In this document: positions 22,799-34,920 of the stretch, piece after piece
Layout of the letters: each line of letters starts with the position of its first letter
Position numbering within the stretch: position 1 is the first letter of the stretch
DNA from: Termitomyces sp. T153
Taxonomy: Eukaryota; Basidiomycota; Agaricomycetes; Agaricales; Lyophyllaceae
Direction of reading: 5' to 3'
Length of the DNA: 64,000 bases
Assembly: GCA_018296165.2 (NCBI GenBank)
Contig: JACKQL020000005.1
Span: forward strand, 1 to 64,000
Made by a program: the position numbers and the translations under genes
The notes under the pieces: model-generated
The model's database searches: none
The model's input: only the letters and a program-made list of their open reading frames with translations
Told to the model about the DNA's origin: nothing

Positions 22799-23200
22799 CC
22801 TTTGGTACCACCCAATGTAGTCACATCATCGACCTTCGCTCCGTTCAACTGTTTGAGCTCGTTCGTTGTACTTATGAATACAATTTTCGGTCCGGTGCAT
22901 GGAGTTCAAAGATTTTTCTCATCCACCCCTCTTCTATCACACGAAATTCTATTATCTTTCTTTAGGAAAAGATAAGATATTGGCGCGATCCGTAAGTGTG
23001 AACAACATTTCGAGATTGCCAGGCTTGTACATGTGCGATGCATAGAAATTGTGGTATTCTGAGTAATGCTGGAGAGCTTTTGAAGATAAAATCTCCCATG
23101 ATCAAATTCTGATCAATTGCAGTTTTCCCACATGCACTGAAGGTGGACCAGAGAAAATCTAGTCCTCAATCATTCGAACGTGCATCATTAATATCGTCAA
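22799..23200. other. Spacer between NUP copy 2 and MTAP
   Basis: About 400 bp without open frames of note. It must hold the terminator of the NUP gene and the promoter of the MTAP gene. Confidence 0.4.
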
Positions 23201-24416
23201 ATGAGTTCAGGCGAATCAGACAAAGGTCAGCATCCTTAAGTTTGATTTCTTTTGAACTCAGTACAGTTCCATAGTTCTTATCGGTGTCATCGGTGGGAGT
23301 GGCCTGTACCATCTGGATAACTTGACATTCGTGTACGTGACTGCAACCGTTCCCGATCGAAGATTTTCTACATGTTGACCAGAATTTCAGCAAGACTGTC
23401 AATCCCAAAACTGTGCGACTGTCTTTTCCTTGCCTCATACTGAAGTCTGATCGTCATGCGTAGCCCTGGGGCTTCCCTTCAGCGCCTATAACGATCTGTC
23501 GCCTTCCTTCGGGTGCTCAGATCGCTTTCCTCGCGCGTCACGGACACGGCCATGCCATCAACCCCTCTAATATACCTGTTCGCGCTAACATCGCAGCTCT
23601 GAAATCACTCGGTGTCCATGCTATCCTTGCATTCTCGGCCGTTGGATCTTTACGCGAGGACATCGCCCCCGGTCATTTCGTTCTACCTTCGCAAATCATC
23701 GATCGCACCAAGGGAATACGTCCAGCGACGTACTTTGATGAAGGTGTTGTTGCTCATGCATCTTTCGGCGACCCGTTCTCCAAGAAATGGGTAGGTTGGC
23801 TGGAAAGCAGTGTACGCGCTGCGTTGCAAGAGGAGGGGCGCGGAGTCGAATTACATACCGGGAAGACGATTGTTTGCATGGAGGGGCCACAGTTTTCGAC
23901 GCGCGCGGAGAGTTTGATGTATAGGCAATGGGGAGGAGATTTAATCAATATGAGTGTGTTGCCTGAGGCCAAGTTGGCTCGTGAGGCTGAGATGGGGTAA
24001 TCCGCATCTTTGGGACACTGTTGCGTCTCTGATCTCGGTTTGCAGATATGCTTTAATTGCGACAGCGACAGATTACGACTCTTGGCGCCCGGCAGAAGCT
24101 GGGGTCACTGCTGCAGATGTCTTTAAGACTCTCCAGGCAAACGCAGAGACCAGTAGGTTTGTCGCAGCCACTGTTCTTGAGAAACTCGCGCAAGGATTAC
24201 CGGGTGCGTCACTCTCAATGTATTGGCCCCCGCACAAGATTCTCACTACGATACTCTCCAGATGTGAAAGAAGGTGGAGAAGGCTTGCTTTCGGTTCTGA
24301 CTGAGGAGGTTGGCTCGATGCAGTTCTCGTTGATGCCTCGTCCGGAAAAGCCAGCCCCCGAAGTGCAGAAGAAACTTGCGTACATTCTGCCCAACTATTT
24401 TAACGAGGAAGCCTAG
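23201..24416 (+). CDS. MEU1: S-methyl-5'-thioadenosine phosphorylase (6 exons)
   Basis: Exons 23201-23225, 23275-23332, 23391-23412, 23464-23996, 24046-24203 and 24262-24416 encode 316 residues; the first and third exons are only 25 and 22 nt. The enzyme splits methylthioadenosine with phosphate into adenine and methylthioribose-1-phosphate, in methionine salvage and polyamine metabolism. Visible motifs are [13 protein letters not shown] at the N-terminus (phosphate loop), [42 protein letters not shown] and ATDYDSW (substrate Asp). The length matches the human and yeast enzymes. It follows the NUP genes, adding to a nucleoside-metabolism neighbourhood. The symbol is that of the yeast orthologue. 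Confidence 0.92.
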
Positions 24417-26241
24417 GATCTACATACCCAGATATTTATATGCTCGAGTTCTGAGTATAATCTGGAGTTGGCGGGTTTGTACCACGAATCCGTCGCACAG
24501 TAGCAGTTTGGTATTTAGGATGTGGACTGACAAAATGTAACTTCAATACTCATACGGCAATATCGTACAGTCGTCTGGGGTGGCTTTCGTGGTCGTTGCA
24601 CCAGCTCGCCCAGGATAGTCTTGTGTCGTGAAAGGTACAATATACTGCTCAAAATCTGGTGAATATTGTGCTTTTCAACTTCTCTTGCGCCAGTTTCACC
24701 TCTGCTGTCTATAATTGACCAAATAGGTCTATCAAACTCCAGAAGTTGGTCAAACAGCGTTTGAGCTAACAAAATACCAAAGCTACTCTGTAAGTTTAAG
24801 CCAACACCGAGCTTTCTCTCGGTTGGGATTCGAGTCAGAAGAGTTCGTCTTCATACTTCTTCGGCGACGGGATCGACACCTAGCCTTCTTTACGTTGTAT
24901 GTCCAGGATGGCCAATACCACGTCTCGCACATCAATGTCCTCTTTGATAAGACTTTCCCCAGTGACCCGATGTGTTTTCTCCAGATGAACAGCGGAGACG
25001 CCACCACTACTCTTCTTACCACGGATAACCGGGCACTGCGACCACTTCTATCATCACCATCATCATCATTGTTGTTACCGATATCGTCTTCATCATTGTC
25101 ACCGTAGGTATCGTCATAGAGACTATCCTTCATCATTTGCCCGATAGCCTGTGGGAACTCTGGTAATCCTTACTTCTTAAGAACGGCACAGTCGTGGGAA
25201 TCATCGAAAAGCAGACTGGGAGGAGAGTCATGAGCAGGCGACAACCAAACATCTGAATTGTAATAGATGGATGTGCAAGGACTCGACGTCAGTCTGATTG
25301 TCATCATGAAAATATTGGAGAGTGATTCGACTGTCTGTTGGCATTGTTGACTGGTGATCCAACACCGCTGGATGATAGCAAAATTGGGCGTCTGGAAAGT
25401 ATCAAAAGATACAAAAGATAATCATTGTCATTCCTGACCCTTGAGAAATCCAGTCCAGAGGATCCAAACAAACGATGCACAGCATAGATACGTAAAATGC
25501 CGTTCCGAACATCGTTAATGTTATCAATTATGGGTTGAAGCTGGTCTGAATGACGGTGGTGGCAGAGCCTTTCCATATACTTGGTCGAAATGAGAACTCA
25601 TTTGTGATACAGGAGACATTTGGACGCATGTACCTCGCTGCCTTTGCTGTAGGGAATGATGCGACAAGCATCGCAGAACATTGTTCGCAGGTGCACGGTA
25701 ACGTCCGTCACAGTCCAATACCTTTTCCCTGTAACCTGCGCGCGAGTTGGAAAGAGTTAGTTCGGTCATCCATTCCGCGAGGATCAAAATAAAAGGGCTC
25801 ACTTGCAATCGATGATAAACAGGGAAACTTGGGAAGTAAATTAAGCTTTGATTCGCCCCTTGCAGTATAATAGTAGTTTGTGCATTCCTCCAGCTGACGT
25901 GAAAATGTATCCTTCTTGACCATAAATTATGTAGCAAATCAAGCGAAGCCACCTAAGCGCATGGGTCATCATGGGTAGATGGGTAGGGAAACGTTGACAC
26001 CCATCGACCATATGGAAATGACAGGGCAATATAGATAATTGTACAGCATATAGAGGGCAACATTTGTTTGCCATGGTGAGGGACAAGTATAATAGTTGTT
26101 AGTGCAGTTGGATACAGTTCAACTTGGCCTGAAACAAGCACGGGGAACATGCTGAGGTGAAATGGGGGTAGTATTTCAAAAGTAACACAGCCACGGATCT
26201 TATCGCCCACTTGAAGTCGAACCGGGTCGCCTTACGCTATC
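24417..26241 (-). other. Unresolved region, possible decayed or multi-exon minus-strand gene
   Basis: Several minus-strand stretches look coding but I could not join them into one product. They are 26210-25953, 25923-25708, a block around 25300-25170 containing SDVWLSPAHDSPPSLLFDDS, and an Asp/Asn-rich acidic run (DNDEDDIGNNNDDDGDD) near 25135-25040 followed by basic sequence. Acidic linkers of this kind are common in chromatin or regulatory proteins. I do not recognise a family. A real gene with several introns and a decayed one both remain possible. It would share a divergent promoter with eIF2D. Confidence 0.3.
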
Positions 26242-28361
26242 ATGTTCAAGAAGCCTTTAGGTGGATTGAAAACCTCAGCCCCACTGCGCGGCTCAGAGAG
26301 GCGAAAACTTAAGCAACGTGTCGTCTCGGCATTTGAAATATCTTCTGAAGATGGCGACTTACTCGTCCCAGACGGTATTCAGTCTGTGAAGTTCACTACT
26401 CATCTTGAAGAACCTGGGGTAAGGACGGAAGTTTGTTTCAATTACGCCTTAATTCACACTGGGTTCGTACTGCAGGTAGCATATCTGGCGCCAGATGGGA
26501 ATCCGTTGTGGTTCACTCTCGGGAAAGGTTCTGAGGATCTCATTCCAACAGTGTATTCCTTGTGGAAACGAAGAGATCTTTTACCAGTTATCTCAACACC
26601 AGCAGCTGTAATTCCGATCTTAGTAGGAGGTGCCGATCTCATGATACCCGGTGGTCAGTTTTTACACGCTCTGAGATATCCAAGTACGAAGTGAGGCTAA
26701 TGCTTACTTCAAGCCAGTCGTCCATCATACTCCCGGTGTAAAACAGGACCAACTGGTGTCAATTCTGCAAGTTAACAAAAGTAATGAAGTACCGACACTT
26801 GCGGCTCCGTTTGCTGTTGGGAGGATGGCGCTTCCAGGTGACCAATTGGGCCAAGGCACTCAGGGAAAGGGAAAAGCCGTGTTCGTACTCCACACTTGGA
26901 AGGATCATTTGTGGGATTTAGGGTCAAAAGGAGATGTTCCTCAACCCATTCCGCTCAACCCTGCACCGGAGAAGGTACCAGCTCATAGTTCTGATGAGCC
27001 CCCGAAAGATGAATCTCCAACAAAGGAGACACCCACCGACGAACTAGCAAATCTTACGATCGAGCCCTCAAATATGCCTGCCGTTACTGGCTCGTCATAC
27101 AATCCTCAAGAAATAAGCAGCCTTCTTCACACGTCGCTACTGCAGGTCATTTCATCGACAATTCCATCCTCTGCATTTCCCATTCCTGCGACCCTTTTTT
27201 ACACAAACTACATATTACCTTCTCGACCAGCATTCCCTGCCTTAGTCGTCCCGCACTCAGGGCGCACTCCTCCAGATGCTTCTCCGTGCCCCAGCGCTTC
27301 TGAAATCACGATAAAATCGTCGACTCATAAGTCACTTACAGCTTTCCTGAAAAATGAGGAGAAAGCTGGTTTGATCACCATTAAAGTGCAGAAGCACTCC
27401 AATCAGACCGACCTCGTGATTACCTCAGTCAATGCGAAGCATCCCTCAGTAGATGGGCACCGTCTCTATGCCACGCTGAAGGATATCGAGATCACAGCTG
27501 CTAAGAAGGCGAAGAGGGAGGAGAAGGCTCGAGAAGAAGTGGGCGGGAGTGGAGAGGTTTTGGTGATGGAGCTATGGAAACCCCATCAAGCGACGGTAGC
27601 GTTGTTTGAAAGAATGGGTGGCGAGTACGTCCATGCTTGTTTTCCTCTCCTGATATACTCTGACTAAGATTCAGTATCTCAAAACAATATACCATGGCCG
27701 AGCTCAAAGCGACTGTTAACTCGTATATTGCTGCGAACTCTCTCGTCAATCTTAGGGAGCAGGCGTATATCAATCTTGATGAGCCTCTCATCGATTGCAT
27801 CTCTTCTAAGGTCAAAAGAAAAACAAAAGATGATGGTGGAGCCCAGGCACCGTTAGAATTTATGAGGAGGGATGAACTTATGAAACAGATTGCCGATCGT
27901 ATGCAAAACTGGTATGAGATTTCTGACGGCAAGGAGGTTGTCAGAAGGTGTGTCGTATTTGAGTCAAGTTTTCTATTGTCGCTCACACACCGAATTCATC
28001 AGGAAAGGAGAGCTCAAGCCTATCCAAGTCGTGATGAAAGTTCGTCAAGGTAGAAAGGTGTCCACCCTTATATCGGGGTTCGAACCCTTCCTTGTGTTGA
28101 ATGCCGAAGATATGGCTGAGGATCTCAGAAAAGCTTGTGCAGGCGCAACATCTAGTAAGTTCCCCAATGATGTGTCGGGTAATGCTAAATAGCCATTGTC
28201 TTGTATTTCGTCTAGTTTCGCCTATCCATGGAAAGCCTGCAGGAGCCGGCATGGAAGTCATGGTACAGGGCAAACAATCTCAAGCCGTAATGGAGTATCT
28301 GACAGGAAAGGGAATACCAAAGAAATGGATTGAAACACATGATCTATCCGGGAAGAAATAA
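26242..28361 (+). CDS. TMA64: eIF2D-like translation factor (ligatin/Tma64), 5 exons
   Basis: Exons 26242-26653, 26718-27624, 27675-27947, 28003-28154 and 28216-28361 encode 629 residues. The protein loads or removes initiator and deacylated tRNA on the 40S subunit and acts in ribosome recycling and reinitiation. The N-terminal half has the DUF1947/PUA part (KKPLGGLKTSAPLRGSERRK at the start, VGGADLMIPGVV, VAVGRMALPGDQL-like segment, VLHTWKDHLWDLG). A Pro/Glu/Thr-rich linker and a winged-helix/SWIB-like middle follow. The C-terminal SUI1 domain contains GRKVSTLISGFEPFL and VMVQGKQSQAVMEYLTGKGIPKKWIE. Length and order match the family. The second exon donor choice (GTCAGT at 26654) restores IPGVV. 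Confidence 0.9.
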
Positions 28362-28505
28362 TCGAGTATATGTAGATGATAATCTGCAGTTTTCATAAAT
28401 GGGGATAAACCCGTAGTCATCATCACGTGGCTGTAGAAATTGAAATCTTTCAAACTAAGTAGCTTCCAAGCCAGGACTCACATTCTCGTCCTTATCCCCA
28501 TCGAC

Positions 28506-29779
<1,274 letters not shown>

Positions 29780-30523
29780 CACGTGGATCTCACTTCCTCA
29801 CGGGTGCCGCATCGCCACACATTGACGGCTTTAGTCCTGTTTTTGCAGTTGAACCTCGCGAGCTCGTTTGAGGTTCGCGCAGCGCCATGACAGTATGGTT
29901 CTCATGTTGTTCCGAACGATGTCTATATCTTTCTGTTGGCCGCTGGACTTTGAATAGAACCAGACACACAATGACCATTTTGAGGCGTTTGTAGCGATAT
30001 TCTATGCCCAAAGTACATCCTTTCCGGGCTAAATTTGTATGTTTATCGATTAATCCTATGACCCCACACCCCAACTCCGGGAGAAGACACTGCCTCTTCC
30101 CAAATGATTTAAATTTGAATTTCGAAATTCGAAGAGTGAGTCTTTGATTTATTGTATGACAGATCTACTAAGTGTTCTTTCAATAATATTTTTCTCATCC
30201 CATACAGCCCGCCAGGAACACTGCTCAAAATCCCGGGCATAATTTATAAAGAATGATCTGACGCGTGCAGCTCTCGCTCTTTTTCGTCCACGATATGCAG
30301 CTTCAAGTGTACTTGATTAACCCAAAAAAACTTTCAAATAACCTGCAAGTCTCTCAGTGATGGATAATTCAGAATAAAGTTAACTGCTGTTCGCCGAGGG
30401 CTGTGCGCGACGTTCTGTTAAAAGGCAGTAACTGCTTATTGAGAACAGTAAGACCGCTTCTCTGAGAGACAATCTGTCGCATCGCATTCCCAGTTCAGTG
30501 CTTGCGAACGATAAGACGAAACT
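29780..30523. other. Intergenic region
   Basis: 740 bp with no supported gene. A purine/pyrimidine-symmetric AAATTTGAATTTCGAAATTC stretch lies near 30110-30130. Confidence 0.4.
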
Positions 30524-30993
30524 ATGGCTCAGATCATTCCCAGCGTTAGTACTGACAGGCTTGACGGCAACATGATGATTGTCGTGAACAATTTTGATTC
30601 AAATGAACCACCTCCTGCATACTACCCACCTTCGTCCTCGTCCATCTCGTCTAATGCAGCCAACGAATTGCGGGTCGCCACCCCTCCTCCAGCATACTCG
30701 AGATGGAACCAGAGCGGCTTTGGTTAGTCGATCCTTGTGCCTGTCTTCACAACCTTAACACAGTTACAGTAAGCCTCGTTTACGGATTAGGACAGGCTAA
30801 TCCTCCCTTTATTCGGATTCCCACTACGATCATGCGTCGTCGCCAATATGCGATCAGCGATGTTGAGGAAGGCCGACAGCCAAGATCTGAGTCACAGTCA
30901 ATTAAGACCTATCTTCTGGGAATGGCCATAGTCCTTTCCGTTGGATTCGGAATCATCCTGGCCTTTGTCATTATTCCTAAATTGATGCCATGA
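30524..30993 (+). CDS. Small single-pass membrane protein with two PPxY motifs (2 exons)
   Basis: Exons 30524-30722 and 30770-30993 encode 140 residues; an alternative acceptor at 30763/30764 would add two residues. The N-terminal part is Pro/Ser-rich and carries PPAY twice (in EPPPAYYPP and TPPPAYSR), the motif bound by WW domains of Rsp5/Nedd4-type ubiquitin ligases. Near the C-terminus, TYLLGMAIVLSVGFGIILAF forms one membrane helix that ends a few residues before the stop, preceded by a basic MRRRQY and an acidic DVEEG stretch. No family is recognised by name. By layout it could be a membrane adaptor for a Rsp5-like ligase. Confidence 0.6.
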
Positions 30994-31891
30994 GTAACCA
31001 GGCTAATTAAGTACGTCGTCGACCGCCGGATACCTCTGTCAAAAGAAGCTCACACCGCTGTAGGTCAGACCGACATTTAGACCGACAAGCTATACCCTCG
31101 CAATCATACCCACTTTGTTCGAATGCCCCATCGTCGCTTCATATTATTGTTCATTATTCAGATATACGCCAATTACGTCCATACCTATATGATCTCATGT
31201 CTTTTCTCTCATCTCTTTGATTCCCCGCATTCCCACGATCTTCGATGAAGACGTTAACATGACTCTGGTCCTGACAGATTGAGTCTTGCTGCAGCGGCGT
31301 CATTGACGCGTAACATCATCATGACACATCTACCATCGATTCTGGACGCCTAGCGCTGTTCGCGGGTGTTTGTCCAGCCGAGTTTCGGTGTAATTAATGC
31401 CTGATCTTTCCTTCAATAGTAAAGGTTCAGATCAAACATCAACCATTCATGAAAGAAGCAGTTGGTTACATACCCGAAATGTCCATATGTCGAGACTTGA
31501 AGCGAACTCCTCATCGACTCTGGACAATGAATATCATTGGTAGGCTACCCATGACTCTGTGGCTGTGAGCATGGATCTATACATCTTCCCTCGTGTGTAC
31601 AACTCAATCAAAATCAATCGTCCAAGAAACTTACAATGTCTTTGGGATCTCTTCAGTTGCAATCGGAGTTCATCGGACCATCGGGTGTTGGCCTTCCAAA
31701 AATAGAAGGATGATCATGCGCAAACCTTTGATATTATCCCCTTCAAGCTCTTGTTTATGAAGGCAGGCATACGAAGGAAGTCGAATGAGATATCGTATAG
31801 ATTACAACTTGAAACAAAGCCCATTAATACAGGTGAATAGAGTACCTGAAAGCCCAGATGATTGTATAAGCAAGTAATGTACGAGCTACCT
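30994..31891. other. Intergenic region
   Basis: About 900 bp between two convergent genes. I see no coding exon, RNA gene or repeat. Confidence 0.4.
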
Positions 31892-32341
31892 TCAGCGCGT
31901 TATGCGTTGACAGTCAGCAAACGGTACTTGAAACATGTTTTGTATCTTGCGGTCTTCATCTATGACCTGCAAAAATTGTGGCTAAGTATTTGTACATTGA
32001 GAGTATGGCACGTCGCGAAGCCAGGGCCCTAAAGCCACACTTGGGGACGTAAGTACTCACCTCAGGACATGGGCAGTTTCTAATCGTCTTATGCTTGTGC
32101 ATGGCGCTCGCCTTGCACTCAGTTGATCCGCAATCTGTGACTCCACCAGTAAAGTAACGGCCGTGGAAATGCTACGCCACACAGGCGAAGTGTCAGCTCA
32201 TCAGGGGGAGATCGTAGGACGTTCAGAGTTAACATACCCCACAGCCACGGTAAAAATCGCCAATGCTGAACAAAAGACCGATATTAATGTCGGCCTTGCG
32301 TGGAAAGGGCAAACGATTTCTTACACTTCGTGTTTGCACAT
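31892..32341 (-). CDS. 76-residue Cys/His-rich protein (4 tiny exons)
   Basis: Minus-strand exons 32341-32325 (17 nt), 32265-32238 (28 nt), 32171-32061 (111 nt) and 31966-31892 (75 nt) join to 231 nt. Introns of 59, 66 and 94 nt have good GT..AG ends. The product starts MCKHEVIGDFYRGC and contains GHFHGRY, TDCGSTECK and NCPCPE: seven Cys (2, 14, 29, 34, 48, 50, 71) and several His (4, 16, 18, 40, 42), a likely zinc-binding layout. There is no signal peptide. I recall short agaricomycete hypothetical proteins with the same MCKHEVIGDFYRGC start, but know no function. A TATA box lies about 112-118 nt upstream of the ATG. The gene is easily missed because every exon is short. Confidence 0.7.
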
Positions 32342-32452
32342 GATCAACTTCAGGCAGGCGGTAACAGAGAGACAGTCAAGGGAGAAATTCGCAACAGTGA
32401 TGAAGAAGTAGAGGCTACTTTGTATGAAAGACGTTTACGAAAGGCTTCTTGC

Positions 32453-32459
32453 TTTTATA
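32453..32459 (-). promoter_or_regulatory. TATA box of the Cys/His-rich gene
   Basis: TATAAAA on the minus strand about 112-118 nt upstream of the ATG at 32341, with pyrimidine-rich sequence in between. Confidence 0.5.
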
Positions 32460-33873
32460 CCTCAACGCGTCGGACTTGAGAACAATCGGACTGAAGGACA
32501 ATGAGGGGTGATATGTACCGATATGTACTGGACAAGGCAAAACGTCAATTACTGTCGAGCCGATTTATTACCGGAGTAACCCTGGAAAGTAATTTAAAGC
32601 TCAAATGCGTATTTGACGGCACTAATAGTGAAAGAGGGGCCTATTTGCATTTGCTCAGCACCCTCAATTTCAACTCATAACCCTCGTGCATGAGCTTACA
32701 TGCATGCAAGAAACTAGAAACTGATAAAACGTGTAATAAGGATCATGATCGTGACAGGTCGCACCTGGGCCATGGAGTTGAACAACTGGCCTTGCCATGC
32801 GTCACGCGTAATTGATTGATTTTTCACGTGGACGATGCGTGGGGGCCGTTGGGGGCCGACAAGTTATATGTGCCGAGGGACGGCGTCCCTTGAGACAGAC
32901 AGGCCTAATGCGTATGCATTCAGGGATAGTTGAGGCCGTTGTCACGGGGAACTTGACCAACAGCAATCGACTCTTGAGATTTATGCTTTACGTCGACCCA
33001 CCGTGAGGCAGATTTAGGATGGTTCGCGCTTCATTTCAAATTGTTAGTTGACCGACTTCGGGTCGACGATTCAGCTGCGACCCTATATCCATCCAAGCCG
33101 TACAGATCAGCGCTTCAGAAAGGGGAATATAGTGGGATCCATAGGTACTTTCAAGCGAGTGCATCTGACAGCTTACGACTCGGATGATCCGTGGAGGTAC
33201 TAGTAGGTGACATTACGAAGAAACGAGCTTGAGCGACAAAAGACGTACAGAGAAGAATATACTGGGGTCTGTTTTTGTCTTGAGTTTATTGGTATATTAA
33301 GATATGGATAAGAATAGGCAGGTCATCCGGCTGAAGGTCACAGGCAAAACTCTTTTGACACACGTATCAGTGTAGTGTCAGTGTCGAGAAAACATTACCC
33401 GTTCGCGTAAGAATATACGGTTAAACTTATCGATGTGTCGTGTAAAGACAACTCATAGATAAGGCCGATTGAATTAGCTATTGAACTGTTTGTTGAGTCG
33501 TCATGACTCGGACGGAGCCCGAACGAGGAGACCCATTTCCTCAAAATGCGCGCGAGTCGATGATCGTCTCGTAAGTGGAATGTCCGCGTGTGTCATATGA
33601 GTTTGCATTGCATTCGCCGTGGATCAGAACATGAGAAATGCGGCAACTATATGTGGCGGAATAAAAGGAAAAGGGGTGAGAATATTAGTGCGGATTTGGT
33701 CACTCCGGACCGGGTTCGGAATTGACCTCCTCTTCAACCAGTTCTGCGTATCTGCAGTAATCCTACGGTAATCTCATCTTGATACTGTGCGAGTCATCAA
33801 GGGGTGAGTCGACAACATTCACCGAGCGTAATAAGTCTCGCTGCCATAGTGCGAATAAATCACTTAGCAAAGG
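32460..33873. other. 1.4-kb intergenic region
   Basis: It separates the minus-strand Cys/His-rich gene from the plus-strand proline-rich gene and must hold both promoters. The open frame at 32812-33006 has no support. Confidence 0.4.
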
Positions 33874-34509
33874 ATGCCTTCATGTACGAGATTCTCATGT
33901 CAACTCTTCTGATCTGATCATTTACTAGTTGCTGATCTTAAGGCCAAGGCAATTAGCGCCAAAGATGCCAGCGTATCCAAAGTGCAGAATATAAGAGATA
34001 GGAACTCAAGGTGAGCTAGTTGTCGCATGAGAATGGGAACGACTACTCATGAACGATGTATCAGTGTTCCAATGAAAAAGACAACTTGGGACCCATATAG
34101 CGGGAAACCAGCACCGCCGCCGCCACCCAGAGTCAATTCTCATTCACGTCCTGAACCTACGTTTCCACCGCCGCCGAGTCGGACGAATTCACGTAGTGGC
34201 TCATCGGTGTCTCCATCACCTGCTCCCCCTACAGCTTCTCCTCAACCGCCACTTCGTTCATTCTCATCATCTTCCTCTTTACCGTCTGGAGGACCTCCAC
34301 CGGTTAACCGAGCCACTATGCCGTTTAAGCCGTCTGCTGGACCTCCGCCCATCGCTCATTTTACTAGACCTGACCAACCAACGATTATCAACTGGACAAA
34401 CCTTTCTGCTCAAGATAAAGAGGTTTTCTTTGGTTGGCTCGATGAATTCTTCAGCAAATTCTTCAATATCGACATACGGCCTCGTGCAGGGCATAGTCTA
34501 TCTCACTGA
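33874..34509 (+). CDS. Proline-rich protein, conserved in basidiomycetes (3 exons)
   Basis: Exons 33874-33883 (10 nt), 33929-34010 and 34065-34509 encode 178 residues. The N-terminus (MPSFADLKAKAISAKDASVS) is helical and charged, followed by VPMKKTTWDPYSGK. A long Pro/Ser-rich stretch with several PPPPP runs follows, suited to bind SH3 or WW domains or profilin. The C-terminus (IINWTNLSAQDKEVFFGWLDEFFSKF) is an acidic/aromatic helix conserved in homologues I recall. A role in actin or membrane traffic is plausible from composition only. The first exon encodes just three residues plus one base. Confidence 0.7.
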
Positions 34510-34920
34510 TTTTATCTTGCAACCGTGAGTGAACTGAAGCTGGGGATGCGCTTGGTTTTACCAAGATCACAGACCGGCTCGGCTTGGGTCAAAACGTGAG
34601 ATGTTTGGCAATATAGTAGCACATGAGGTATTAGCAGTCTTTCCAGTCTCTGGGAGGATAGACTCGAACTCTTGTCAGTAGTACACAATGTTGATTGAAA
34701 TGCATAGGATCGATGCTTGGTCCGGAGTTTGCTGTACTTTCAAGTTCTTTGTCTGTCGGACTTTGAGCGCTGGGCACTCACTGATCTGGCTGATGTGGAT
34801 CGATGAAAGAAGCCTTTCGTTTATTTAAATGACCCTTTTGAGTCTCTCTCTTCGTGAACTTGACCTGTACCAGTCCTTCAACCTCATCCTCCTTATCAAG
34901 AGCGGGTCTCGACGTCGTCT
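34510..34920. other. Intergenic promoter region
   Basis: 410 bp before the SET gene. Pyrimidine-rich sequence precedes the ATG at 34921. No other feature. Confidence 0.4.

Noticed and set aside
28070..28095. GGTTCGAACCC, a B-box-like match
   Set aside because: It encodes GFEPF of the SUI1 domain of eIF2D and has no cloverleaf.
32163..32411. 82-codon plus-strand frame
   Set aside because: Antisense to the spliced Cys/His-rich gene, which has better support.
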